From positions 1 to 64,000 of the forward strand of contig JAAUOU010000007.1 of assembly GCA_012034765.1 (NCBI GenBank): DNA of 64,000 nt. Reading direction: 5' to 3'. Under the pieces are notes generated by a model, which was given only the letters and a program-made list of their open reading frames with translations, had not been told where the DNA came from and made no database searches. Of this stretch, positions 28,214-39,077 are shown in pieces (the first letter of the stretch is position 1; each line of letters begins with the position of its first letter). Source of the stretch: Pleurocapsaceae cyanobacterium CSU_1_1 (GTDB lineage Bacteria > Cyanobacteriota > Cyanobacteriia > Cyanobacteriales > Xenococcaceae). Both the position numbers and the translations under genes were made by a program.

Positions 28214-28690
28214 TTATGGTTTACGACGACTTTGAAGAAAAGAACCGCCAGGATCGACTAAAAACTTATTGCGTACGGCTTGTCTGCCCAGCAGCATCCG
28301 AAAGCCCATCACATCCCTGTTGGTTAAAGATAGTTCGATCACCCAGAGATCTTGACCTACTTCAATCTGAGTTTTGATCACTGGTCTGAATTGAGCTGTT
28401 CCTCCAGAGTTGCGTATTTTGCGATATTCCAGTAATTCCGCTTCGGTGGTAATTATGGTTTGATCGTCACGCTGTAGGGGATGAATCTCAAAGCGAATGA
28501 TTTTTTTGCCCTTTTGCGATCGCTCTTGAATATTAAAGGCATGAATCGCCGAAGATCTTGCTCCTGTATCAATTTTTGCCTTAATTCTGCCAATTTTTAG
28601 CTGCGGTAAAGCGACAAATTCTCGCCAGCCAATAATTTGACTAGCTGAAATCAATTCACTAGTATCTTTGCGGTTGTAATGATCAGACAC
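28214..28690 (-). CDS. rimB: RimB-like retropepsin-type protease (ATP-dependent zinc protease family)
   Basis: This 158-residue single-domain aspartic-protease-like protein has the catalytic motif KAKIDTGARSSAIH (Asp-Thr-Gly) near residues 38-51, and MGFRMLLGRQAVRNKFLVDP in the C-terminal half. The family (Pfam Zn_protease, named despite its retropepsin-like motif) is often next to rimK. In Pseudomonas a RimB protein acts with RimA and RimK to process glutamate tails on S6. It is the first gene of the minus-strand operon. The start MSDHYNRKDTSELISASQ is the only plausible ATG. Confidence 0.88.
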   Translation of the reverse strand: MSDHYNRKDTSELISASQIIGWREFVALPQLKIGRIKAKIDTGARSSAIHAFNIQERSQKGKKIIRFEIHPLQRDDQTIITTEAELLEYRKIRNSGGTAQFRPVIKTQIEVGQDLWVIELSLTNRDVMGFRMLLGRQAVRNKFLVDPGGSFLQSRRKP

Positions 28691-28866
28691 AAAAATATAA
28701 TTTTATTTTAGGTTGGTTGCAATTGTTCTACTCAATCAATTCAGTGATTTTCAGCAATTCGGCTGAAGCTATTTATGGTAATTATCTGTATATTGTAAGT
28801 ATCTAATATGATTGCTTTTATCTATTGTTTTAAGCGATGATAACACTAAGCACCATATCTGATAAG

Positions 28867-28893
28867 AAAAAGGCATCAGCGATTACTGATACC
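28867..28893 (-). terminator. Rho-independent terminator downstream of rnc
   Basis: Read on the minus strand, AGGTATCAG (28893-28885) and CTGATGCCT (28878-28870) pair with one G-U pair around a 6-base loop, followed by TTTTT. It fits termination of rnc transcription before the rimB gene. Confidence 0.82.
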
Positions 28894-28916
28894 TCTAGAG
28901 TCCCACGAACTGTAAT

Positions 28917-28933
28917 GTACCAAAATTTGGTAC
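28917..28933. promoter_or_regulatory. 17-bp palindrome between rnc and rimB
   Basis: GTACCAAAATTTGGTAC is a perfect inverted repeat. Nearby ACAGGA (28938-28943) and TCCTGT (28958-28963) form a second small inverted repeat. The surrounding 339-base spacer (28691-29029) has no ORF. The site lies upstream of the minus-strand rimB operon, beyond the rnc terminator, so an operator for rimB is possible. Confidence 0.4.
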
Positions 28934-29029
28934 TTATACAGGATAGTCTGAATTGTCTCCTGTAATGTGTAAAATCGTACCATTTTTCGATAATTTTGTT
29001 TAATGTAGATTTTCTAGGGCAGTATTGGG

Positions 29030-29752
29030 TTAATTTATATTAGTCCAAGCTGCCTCGGCTGCTCTCTTTTCTGCCTCCTGTTTACGACGATCTTTGCCAA
29101 TACCATATATTTTGCCTTGAATTGATACCTGAGCCGTAAATTCTTTGGCGTGGTCGGGTCCAGATTCGGCAATAATTTGATATGTAGGTTTGGTTTGATA
29201 ATTAGCCAACGCCCACTGCTGTAGGCGATTTTTGCTATCAATAAAGGTTGCTTGAGGTTTTACTAGTGCTGCTGCTAAACGAGAATCACTAAAGTCACTA
29301 AAATCATTGACTAATTGTCTCGCTAGGGGTTGAAATATTTGCCGAATATATGCGCCAACAGCCTCTATTCCTGTATCTAAAAAATATGCGCCGATGGTGG
29401 CTTCAAAAGTGTCATTAAGCAGAGAAGGATTAGTTCTGCCACCATCTTTATCTGTACCTTTGCCCAAGCGCATCAGTTTTCCTAAACCAAATTCCGCTCC
29501 TAGCTGTCCCAGCTGCTTTTCGTCAACTAATCGCGATCGCATATGAGTTAGTTGGGCTTCATTAATTGTCGGATACATACTGTATAACATCTCGGCAATC
29601 ACAAATCCTAATACCGCGTCACCCAAAAATTCTAGCCGTTCATTATCACCTGAAACTCCAAGATTTTCGTTAGCATAGGAACTATGAGTTAAGGCTAGTT
29701 CAAACAATTCAGAGTTATTGAATTTAGGTAATTCATGCTGCATTTTGCTCAA
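29030..29752 (-). CDS. rnc: Ribonuclease III
   Basis: This 240-residue enzyme cleaves double-stranded RNA in rRNA processing and mRNA turnover. The RNase III signature NERLEFLGDAVLGFVIAEML lies near residue 37. The second catalytic acidic cluster is in NDTFEATIGAYFLDTG, and a double-stranded RNA-binding domain fills the last 70 residues (PTYQIIAESGPDHAKEFTAQ, KQEAEKRAAEAAW). Length is normal. Cyanobacteria often have two or three RNase III-type genes, so this may not be the only one. Confidence 0.95.
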   Translation of the reverse strand: MSKMQHELPKFNNSELFELALTHSSYANENLGVSGDNERLEFLGDAVLGFVIAEMLYSMYPTINEAQLTHMRSRLVDEKQLGQLGAEFGLGKLMRLGKGTDKDGGRTNPSLLNDTFEATIGAYFLDTGIEAVGAYIRQIFQPLARQLVNDFSDFSDSRLAAALVKPQATFIDSKNRLQQWALANYQTKPTYQIIAESGPDHAKEFTAQVSIQGKIYGIGKDRRKQEAEKRAAEAAWTNIN

Positions 29753-29833
29753 TAATCCCAGTCTGATTAGATCGATAATTCTAATTTAAAAGCGATCGTC
29801 ATCAATTACGCAATACTTATTGTTTAACAATTC

Positions 29834-29960
29834 AGTCCGTTTAAACGGACTTTGGTTATCAGACAGATAATTTATTATCTGGCTACTGAGAATGAAATAG
29901 CCCTGGGCGAATGGTCATTCGCCCTTACAGAATCATGTGGTTTTTATTTAGAATGGCTAT
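29834..29960. repeat. Palindromes and REP-like repeat copy 2 near rnc
   Basis: AGTCCGTTTAAACGGACT (29834-29851) is a perfect 18-bp palindrome. CAGATAA (29864-29870) and TTATCTG (29875-29881) form a second. GGGCGAATGGTCATTCGCCC (29905-29924) is the hairpin core shared with the copy at 18797, followed by the same type of tail ending GAATGGCTAT at 29960. The cluster lies between rnc and the toxin-antitoxin pair. Confidence 0.75.
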
Positions 29961-30038
29961 ACCAAAAATATTGACTATATAAGTACGTAAGCGGTAGGAT
30001 AATAACTAGACTTGTTGCGTAATAAAATATACTAAATT

Positions 30039-30293
30039 ATGGATGCAATTACTTATACTCAAGCCAGGAAAAACTTTTCATCGGTCATGAATCAAGTATG
30101 TGATGACCATGCGCCAGTAATTATTACTCGACAATCAGAACGTCCTGTCGTAATGATGTCTTTAGAAGACTACAGTGCAATTGAAGAAACTATGTACCTG
30201 CTTAAAAGTCCTGCTAACGCTCAACGCCTTTATCAAGCGTTGGAAAAGCTAAAAGGAAAGGATTATCAAAAACAGGAACTGATCGAAGAGTAA
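30039..30293 (+). CDS. yefM: YefM-type antitoxin (Phd/YefM family)
   Basis: This 84-residue antitoxin begins MDAITYTQARKNFSSVMNQV, the Phd/YefM DNA-binding N-terminus. VIITRQSERPVVMMSLEDY follows, then a helical, charged tail that should wrap the toxin. It binds the YoeB toxin and, with it, usually represses its own promoter. The stop overlaps the toxin start by one base (TAATG), which is typical translational coupling. The promoter lies in the repeat-rich spacer behind rnc. Confidence 0.95.
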   Translation: MDAITYTQARKNFSSVMNQVCDDHAPVIITRQSERPVVMMSLEDYSAIEETMYLLKSPANAQRLYQALEKLKGKDYQKQELIEE

Positions 30294-30556
30294 TGTCTCA
30301 GATGGATATCATGTTTTTGGATGACGCTTGGCAGGATTATCTATATTGGCAGAAGATCGACAAGCAAGCACTTAAGCGAATTAACCAATTAATTAAAGAT
30401 ATCCAGAGAAATCCTTTTGAGGGTTTAGGAAAACCTGAACCTTTGAAGTTTGATATGTCTGGTTTATGGTCACGGAGAATTAATCAAGAGCATCGGCTTA
30501 TCTATCAGATTAAGGACGATTGCATTGTTATTGTTCAATGCCGTTATCATTACTGA
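30293..30556 (+). CDS. yoeB: YoeB-type mRNA interferase toxin
   Basis: This 87-residue toxin is close to E. coli YoeB over its length (DDAWQDYLYWQKIDKQALKR, NPFEGLGKPEPLK, WSRRINQEHRLIY). The active-site residues are present: the Glu of GKPEPLK, the Arg of SRRINQEHR, and the C-terminal His-Tyr of CRYHY. YoeB cuts mRNA on the ribosome. The first start is the ATG overlapping the antitoxin stop; an internal ATG at 30302 (MDIMFLDD) better matches the length of E. coli YoeB. Sequence integrity suggests a working pair. Confidence 0.95.
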   Translation: MSQMDIMFLDDAWQDYLYWQKIDKQALKRINQLIKDIQRNPFEGLGKPEPLKFDMSGLWSRRINQEHRLIYQIKDDCIVIVQCRYHY

Positions 30557-30640
30557 GCAAAAAAAGATGCCCTTGGTAGGACATCAAATCTTCATTAACC
30601 AATTAACAATTGCCTGAAGTAAGTAGAATGATCGTTGCTC

Positions 30641-33181
30641 TTAACGAGAAGAATCCAAATTAATCTCAACGGGTTCAATATCCCAGATTTGTTCACAGTA
30701 TTCTTTAATAGTGCGATCGCTGGAGAATTTACCCATCCGCGCCGAATTTAAGATTGACATTCTAGTCCATTTTTGTTGATCTTTGTAGGTTTCAGAAACA
30801 CGCTCTTGACAGTCTATATAATCTTGATAATCGGCTAAGAGCATATAGGGATCGTCATAGAGTAAAGAATCGATGATCGGCTTAAATAATTTGGTGTCGC
30901 CGTGGCTAAAATCACCGTTATTAACCCGATCAATTACTTCTTTGAGTTCTGCGTTAGCGTTATAAAAAGCCATGGGATCGTAGCCATCTGCTTTCATTTG
31001 ATATACTTCTTCGGCAGTTAGACCAAATAAGAAAAAGTTTTCTGCACCCGCCTCTTCACGGATTTCAATATTAGCGCCGTCTAAAGTGCCAATAGTCAAA
31101 GCGCCATTCATGGCAAACTTCATGTTACCAGTCCCAGAAGCTTCTTTTCCTGCTGTGGAAATCTGCTCTGATAGATCGGCAGCAGGATAGATTTTTTGTC
31201 CTAGAGAGACGTTAAAGTTGGGTAAGAACACCACTTTTAGACGACCTTTAACATCAGGATCTTTATTGACAACTTCTCCCACCGCGTTAGCAAATTTGAT
31301 AATCAGCTTGGCCATAAAGTAGCCAGGAGCAGCTTTCCCACCAAAGATAAAGGTACGGGGGACAATATCAATATTTGGGTTGTGCTTAATGCGATTATAG
31401 AGGGTGATAATATGCAACACCATTAAGTGCTGACGCTTATACTCGTGAATTCTTTTAACCAAAACATCAAAGATAGAATCAACGTTAACATCAACGTTTT
31501 TCAGTTTTTTGATTTGAGCTGCTAGAGTAGCTTTGTTCTGACGCTTAATATCTCGCCACTGTTCACAAAATTGGGGATCATCAATATACTTCTCTAGCAC
31601 CCTCATCTGATCGAGATTTTTAAGCCAACTATCGCTGTTGGTTTGTTCCGTTACCAGCTTGGCTAATCTGGGATTGCTCAACAAGATCCAACGACGAGGA
31701 GTAACCCCGTTGGTTTTATTGAAAAACTTTTCTGGCCATAATTTAGCAAAGCCTTGCAAGGTATACTTTTGTAGCAATTCAGTATGTAAAGCGGCTACAC
31801 CGTTAATTGCGTGGCTACCAACACAGGCAAGGTTTGCCATCCGAACTTTCTTTTCGGAACCTTCTTCAATAATCGAAAGCTCTGATGCTAGTTCTTCATC
31901 ATTAGGAAACCAAGTGCGAATATCTTCGAGAAAACGGTGATTGATTTCATAAATGATTTCAATATGTCTGGGCAACATACGACTAAAGAGACTAACTGAC
32001 CATCTTTCTAAAGCCTCTGGCAGTAATGTGTGGTTGGTATATGCTAGGGTTTGCTGAGTAATATCCCAAGCCAGATCCCAATCAAGGTCGTGTTCATCGA
32101 TTAACAGACGCATTAATTCGGCAACTGCTACTGCGGGGTGAGTATCGTTAAGCTGAATTGCCGCTCTGGCGTGAAAGTTAGTCAGATCGGGATGAATATG
32201 GAGGTGAATCTTAATTAAATCTTGAAGGGAAGCAGAAACAAAGAAATACTGTTGCGCTAGGCGCAATTCTTTACCTTGGGGTGTATTGTCGTTGGGATAG
32301 AGTACTTTAGAAATAGTTTCCGAACTCATCTTTTCGGCAACAGCACGGTCATAATTACCCGCGTTAAAAGCTTCAAAGTTGAACTGTTCACTGGCTTCGG
32401 CTTTCCAGAGACGTAAAGAGTTAACGGTGTTGGTGCGATATCCTGGGACAGGAGTATCATAGGGGACGGCTTTTACTTTGCGATCGCAAATCCAGGAAGT
32501 GCGACTGTGTCCTTTGGCATCACGATAGGTTTCTGTATGTCCTCCCAGCTTGACTTCTACAGAATCTTCAGGACGAGCAATCTCCCAAGGATTTTTAAAC
32601 ATCAGCCAGTTATCAGGAATTTCTGCCTGCCAACCATCTCTCAAGGCTTGGTGAAAGATGCCGAACTCATAGCGGATTCCGTAGCCAATGGCAGGCATTT
32701 CTAAGTTAGCTAAAGAATCTAGAAAACAGGCTGCAAGTCTCCCTAGACCACCATTACCTAAGCCAGGATCTGGTTCTTCTTCGACTAAATCTTCAATATT
32801 GAGGTTAAATTCACTAACCACCTCGCGCATCTTTTCGTAGATCCCCAGAGAAATTAGATTATTCTCTAAATGGCGACCCATTAAAAACTCGGCAGAGAGA
32901 TAAGAAACTACTTTAACGTCTTCTTCGTAGTAGGTACGACCTGTCTTAATAAAGCGACGTAACAGGCGATCGCGTACAGTGAAGGCTAGTGCTTGATAGT
33001 AGTCATGCAGAGTAGCATTGGATTCGTCCTTACCCTGAAGATAGAACAGATTATCCGCAAAGGCGCGTTTGAGAGTCTCTACGCTCATTCCTGTGCGGTC
33101 ATCCTCTACCTGAATCGTACGATTAGCCAAATTACTAGCAGTAATTGTTTGACCAAGCTGTTGAGAAGTTTTTGAGTCCAT
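30641..33181 (-). CDS. glgP: Glycogen phosphorylase
   Basis: This 846-residue enzyme releases glucose 1-phosphate from glycogen. The family signature EASGTGNMKFAMNGALTIGT, with the pyridoxal-phosphate Lys, lies near residue 680. NGGLGRLAACFLDSLA and RIHEYKRQHLMVLHII are further conserved blocks. Length and all blocks are normal. It is upstream, on the same strand, of nothing close; eno starts 231 bases away and is read in the same direction before it. Together with eno and gap it makes a glycogen-to-pyruvate gene group, which suggests use in dark catabolism. Confidence 0.97.
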   Translation of the reverse strand: MDSKTSQQLGQTITASNLANRTIQVEDDRTGMSVETLKRAFADNLFYLQGKDESNATLHDYYQALAFTVRDRLLRRFIKTGRTYYEEDVKVVSYLSAEFLMGRHLENNLISLGIYEKMREVVSEFNLNIEDLVEEEPDPGLGNGGLGRLAACFLDSLANLEMPAIGYGIRYEFGIFHQALRDGWQAEIPDNWLMFKNPWEIARPEDSVEVKLGGHTETYRDAKGHSRTSWICDRKVKAVPYDTPVPGYRTNTVNSLRLWKAEASEQFNFEAFNAGNYDRAVAEKMSSETISKVLYPNDNTPQGKELRLAQQYFFVSASLQDLIKIHLHIHPDLTNFHARAAIQLNDTHPAVAVAELMRLLIDEHDLDWDLAWDITQQTLAYTNHTLLPEALERWSVSLFSRMLPRHIEIIYEINHRFLEDIRTWFPNDEELASELSIIEEGSEKKVRMANLACVGSHAINGVAALHTELLQKYTLQGFAKLWPEKFFNKTNGVTPRRWILLSNPRLAKLVTEQTNSDSWLKNLDQMRVLEKYIDDPQFCEQWRDIKRQNKATLAAQIKKLKNVDVNVDSIFDVLVKRIHEYKRQHLMVLHIITLYNRIKHNPNIDIVPRTFIFGGKAAPGYFMAKLIIKFANAVGEVVNKDPDVKGRLKVVFLPNFNVSLGQKIYPAADLSEQISTAGKEASGTGNMKFAMNGALTIGTLDGANIEIREEAGAENFFLFGLTAEEVYQMKADGYDPMAFYNANAELKEVIDRVNNGDFSHGDTKLFKPIIDSLLYDDPYMLLADYQDYIDCQERVSETYKDQQKWTRMSILNSARMGKFSSDRTIKEYCEQIWDIEPVEINLDSSR

Positions 33182-33412
33182 ATTTCCCTGAAAGATGATG
33201 TTGATATAAAGGATTGCTTAAGGCATAAACAGACAATCTGCTACTTAAAAATGCCATTATAGCGATCGCTGCCTAAATGAATTTGTATAGCTCGCTTCTA
33301 TATTGCCACGCCAAATTTGATTTAACTGTCTATAGATTACTATTAGATTTAAGCTTAAAGGCTGGACAAGAGCCAACCCTTAATCTTTGGTTTAGAAACT
33401 AAGTAGTTAACT

Positions 33413-34705
<1,293 letters not shown>

Positions 34706-34817
34706 CTATTCTCCTGATTAAAGTTTGAGACATCTCGACAAAGATGCAGGCGAAAATTAATATATCTTTTTTTGCGACTGTAACGTTAATTTAAAACGGA
34801 GCATCCCAAAGTTTGTC

Positions 34818-34838
34818 GGGACGAACAACCGCTCGCCC
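34818..34838. repeat. Degenerate REP-like hairpin
   Basis: GGGACGAAC-AACC-GCTCGCCC is a weakened form of the hairpin core seen at 18801 and 29905. It lies in the eno-gap spacer. Confidence 0.4.
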
Positions 34839-34889
34839 TGACTGAAAGTTTAGCTATTCTCTCCTTTCTAAATAATATTTAGGCAGAAA

Positions 34890-35942
<1,053 letters not shown>

Positions 35943-36173
35943 TTAATTATGTATGTATAAGGTAGTATGTGAGATTAAAAAATGCTTGTTTGCCCCAGTA
36001 ATCTTGCTTGCGGTTTTTGGGGCTTAATCACCATTAAATCCACAAAAGCAATTTTTTTAAATAGTGAAGTGCTTAAGAAAAAATAAATTTTAGTCAACAA
36101 TTTCATGATCATCAAATGATCGACTTGCGATCGCCTCTTAAATTCTGAATATGTCAGAACTCTCTTACAAAAT

Positions 36174-36599
36174 TTGACTTTAGAAATCGCTCAACAATCA
36201 GCCACTTTTCATCTTGAGCAGTCCGAATGTGATTTTGAGCAAGATGGTAAATTGTTTTTAATCACCACAATTGTTTTAAATAAAGAACAACAGATTAAGA
36301 CAGTCAGAATGAAAATCGCCTTGCAGTTTTACCAAGCTGGTTTAGGGATTAAATTTATTGGGAGTCGCTATCTTGGGGATCAAACTTTTGATTTAGACGA
36401 AATAATCGCCATTATGAATAAAGTTCGTGATTTGCTTTACCTGCGCCACTTTGCCAATGACGATTTAGCCTTCAATATTACAAATATTCAAATTGAAAAC
36501 CAACAGCTTACGATTAAGGGGAATACTCAAATTAAAAGATTACCTGATTCCATTTCTGAATCAATAAAATCTGTTAGTGCCAAAATAAATGATGATTAA
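36174..36599 (+). CDS. Unrecognised small soluble protein
   Basis: I do not recognise this 141-residue protein. It is soluble and looks mixed alpha/beta, without motifs I can name (VRMKIALQFYQAGLGIKFIG, DLDEIIAIMNKVRDLLYLRH). The only in-frame start is a TTG at 36174. An ATG at 36151 lies in another frame (MSELSYK) and would join smoothly if one more A were present in the AAAA run at 36168-36171, the same kind of defect as in three other genes here. The frame then runs to its stop without trouble. It is upstream of the thioesterase gene, 86 bases away. Confidence 0.6.
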   Translation: MTLEIAQQSATFHLEQSECDFEQDGKLFLITTIVLNKEQQIKTVRMKIALQFYQAGLGIKFIGSRYLGDQTFDLDEIIAIMNKVRDLLYLRHFANDDLAFNITNIQIENQQLTIKGNTQIKRLPDSISESIKSVSAKINDD

Positions 36600-36685
36600 T
36601 GATGATTGCTCACTGTTCATTGCCAACCTAAAATCTTAAAATAGAGTAAGAAACTACTAAGAAAATATGTTAGGAGTGTTAGGAA

Positions 36686-37189
36686 TTGATAGATCGAGAA
36701 CAGCAAGCCCCTCAGCTACCTAAACTACCAACTTCCGCAATTGAGACAGAAGAGGGTTTACAGGCAAATACCCAAAGCTGGTTTGAATATCCAGTAAAAG
36801 CTCAACCCCATCACACTGACTATGCAGGTATAGTTTGGCATGGTACATATTTAACCTGGATGGAAGAAGCAAGGGTAGAATACTTAAGATCGATCGGGAT
36901 TGAGTTTGCCGACTTAGTGGCAATGGGTTGCGATCTACCAGTGGTAGAACTTTCCCTGCGCTATCATCTGCCAATTCGTTTGGGAGTATCTGCCATAGTC
37001 AAGGTTCGCTTAGTAGAAAGCATCGGAGTCCGCATCAGTTGGGACTATGAAATACAGTCTTATGATCGACAAGAAATATTCTTAACGGGGAAAGTCATCC
37101 TAGTCGGGATAGATCGCGAAAAAGGTAAGATTATGCGTCAGCTACCATCAAAAGTTCAAGAAGCATTAGTGAAACACACTACAGCCTAA
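36686..37189 (+). CDS. Acyl-CoA thioesterase, 4-hydroxybenzoyl-CoA type hotdog fold
   Basis: This 167-residue protein has one hotdog domain. The active-site motif DYAGIVWHGTYLTWMEEAR (Asp then His/Glu) is near residues 48-66 and LPVVELSLRYHLPIRLG is typical of the YbgC/4HBT family. Members hydrolyse acyl-CoA or phylloquinone-precursor thioesters (the DHNA-CoA thioesterase of cyanobacteria belongs here). The start is a TTG giving MIDREQQAPQL; no in-frame ATG fits. The 3' end overlaps the convergent surE gene by 11 bases. Confidence 0.85.
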   Translation: MIDREQQAPQLPKLPTSAIETEEGLQANTQSWFEYPVKAQPHHTDYAGIVWHGTYLTWMEEARVEYLRSIGIEFADLVAMGCDLPVVELSLRYHLPIRLGVSAIVKVRLVESIGVRISWDYEIQSYDRQEIFLTGKVILVGIDREKGKIMRQLPSKVQEALVKHTTA

Positions 37190-37856
37190 TTAAGGTCACA
37201 GCAATGTTGCCGCCAAAACAAATATCTACATCAGTTCCCAGAGTGCGATCGCGTTTAGCATATTCTCCTTGATAATAATAAATGTCCCCCTCAACTCGAT
37301 AATCTACAGGTAAGGGGGCAATACTTGGTTCACATAAAATGATTTTGGGTTCAGGCTGATCTGCTTCCAGGTGGGGTAAATTAACATTCCAAAAGCTACC
37401 AGGAGGCAAAGGACGAGATAGCAAATCTTCCAACACTCTACTTGTCCAGCGCGTCGCCACCGACCAATCGATCACCAGAGGATTTTTAATCCAGTGAGAA
37501 ATAGCGATACCAGGAATACCATGAATTGCAGCTTCTCTCACCGCAGCTACTGTACCCGAAATATAGGCATCTGTACCCAGATTTCCTCCTGCATTAATCC
37601 CCGACAAAACCAACTTTGTATTAGTCGCTATCTTGGTAATAGCCACACGAGTACAGTCAACAGGAGTTCCCTCAAGGGAATATTCACTGGGGGATATTTT
37701 GTTAAGCTTGATACCTTGGTTAGTTGTGACCTGATGTCCACAGCCAGAAATGGGTTGATGAGGAGCAACAATAGTGGTGCTTTCTGAGATAGCCTGTTGC
37801 AAAGCTCGAAGCCCAGGGGCATTAATGCCATCGTCGTTAGTTAAGATAATTGTCAT
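37179..37856 (-). CDS. surE: 5'-/3'-nucleotidase SurE
   Basis: This 225-residue enzyme matches SurE: TNDDGINAPGL with the metal-binding DD pair near residue 8, VVAPHQPISGCGHQVT (the usual VAP...RSG block), SLEGTPVDCTRVA and SGINAGGNLGTDAYISGTVA. SurE dephosphorylates nucleoside monophosphates and acts in stationary-phase survival. The C-terminus is shorter than in some members but holds the core. It is convergent with the thioesterase gene. Confidence 0.93.
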   Translation of the reverse strand: MTIILTNDDGINAPGLRALQQAISESTTIVAPHQPISGCGHQVTTNQGIKLNKISPSEYSLEGTPVDCTRVAITKIATNTKLVLSGINAGGNLGTDAYISGTVAAVREAAIHGIPGIAISHWIKNPLVIDWSVATRWTSRVLEDLLSRPLPPGSFWNVNLPHLEADQPEPKIILCEPSIAPLPVDYRVEGDIYYYQGEYAKRDRTLGTDVDICFGGNIAVTLIRL

Positions 37857-38106
37857 TTAGTTGCTGAGAACTCTGGTAAATAGAAATATATCATTCTGTA
37901 GAAATTTGAATTTAAATGCCAATTCTTGCTTTAGTTTAGCGAATAGAGCCTTGGTTATCGTCCCCAGTTTCCTCGCTCACAATGGCGTAAATTGAGCAAA
38001 ACACCCGCAAATTTTGCCTATTTTTCAGATTTATACATCCTGACTAAATTAATTCCAGTAGAGTTTCTAGTAGAGAAGTTAATTTTTAAACTTGATTACT
38101 ATCAAA

Positions 38107-38883
38107 TTATTGACCTAAATAAGCTTCTAATACCAAATCATTGCTTTGAATCTCCGCTGGTGTGCCTGATGCCAGGTTAGTTCCTTCGGCCAAGACCCAA
38201 ACGCGATCGCACAAACTCATAATCACATCCATATTGTGTTCAATAATTAAAAAGGAAATCCCCTGCTGATTCCAGTTAACAATATGTTCGCAAATCTGAT
38301 TAATCAAGGTGGGGTTGACTCCTGCTGCTGGTTCATCCAGCAAGATTAGCTTGGGATTAGCCATCAAAGTTCGACCCATTTCCAAAAGCTTTCTTTGTCC
38401 TCCAGATAATGCTCCTGCATAATCGTGAGCCTTAGCAGCCAAGCCGACAGATTCTAAAATATCCATTGCTCTGGCTTTATTAGCTCGTTCCTCGACTCTT
38501 AATTTTTTTTGTTGCAACCAAACCTGAACAAAATTTTCCCCCGTCTGATTTGGCGTAGCTAAGAGCATATTTTCTAACACTGACAAACGAGACAAGACTC
38601 TGGCTACTTGAAAAGTACGGATAAATCCTCGTTTGGCAATCTGATGAGATGGTAGATGATGAATTGGCTCATGATCGAACAAAATCTCACCATGATCTGC
38701 CTTAATAAAGTTAGCCAGCAAATTAAACAAAGTTGTTTTTCCCGCTCCATTAGGACCAATTAACCCTGTAATGCTGCCTTTTTCAACCTGTAAGCAAGCG
38801 TTATCAACTGCCTTAATCCCACCAAAACTTTTTGATAAATTTGTTGCTTGGAGCAATAACTCCGTTGATGAATCTAACTGCAC
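38107..38883 (-). CDS. LivG-type ABC transporter ATP-binding protein
   Basis: This 258-residue ATPase has Walker A GPNGAGKTT, signature LSGGQRKLLEMGR, Walker B LILLDEPAAGVNP and the switch His in IIEHNMDVI. FGGIKAVDNACL, AKRGFIRTFQ and the long insert before the signature are typical of the branched-chain or neutral amino acid (Liv/Nat) importers. It should pair with permeases and a second ATPase encoded elsewhere; none lies next to it. The N-terminus begins MQLDSSTELLLQATN. Confidence 0.9.
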   Translation of the reverse strand: MQLDSSTELLLQATNLSKSFGGIKAVDNACLQVEKGSITGLIGPNGAGKTTLFNLLANFIKADHGEILFDHEPIHHLPSHQIAKRGFIRTFQVARVLSRLSVLENMLLATPNQTGENFVQVWLQQKKLRVEERANKARAMDILESVGLAAKAHDYAGALSGGQRKLLEMGRTLMANPKLILLDEPAAGVNPTLINQICEHIVNWNQQGISFLIIEHNMDVIMSLCDRVWVLAEGTNLASGTPAEIQSNDLVLEAYLGQ

Positions 38884-39077
38884 TTAACTTCCTCAACAAT
38901 ATTCGGTGCGTGACAATTTTAGCTAAAAGAATCTCAAAAGTTTTCATTCCTTAGCTTTAAATCTTGATTTAGCAGAATGACAACTCAGTAAGTGTCCAGT
39001 ATTTAAAACACATCCGATTAAAGAAAAATTAAGGTAGTAAATACAATGGAGAGAACGGAGCAAATTGCAATTCATTA

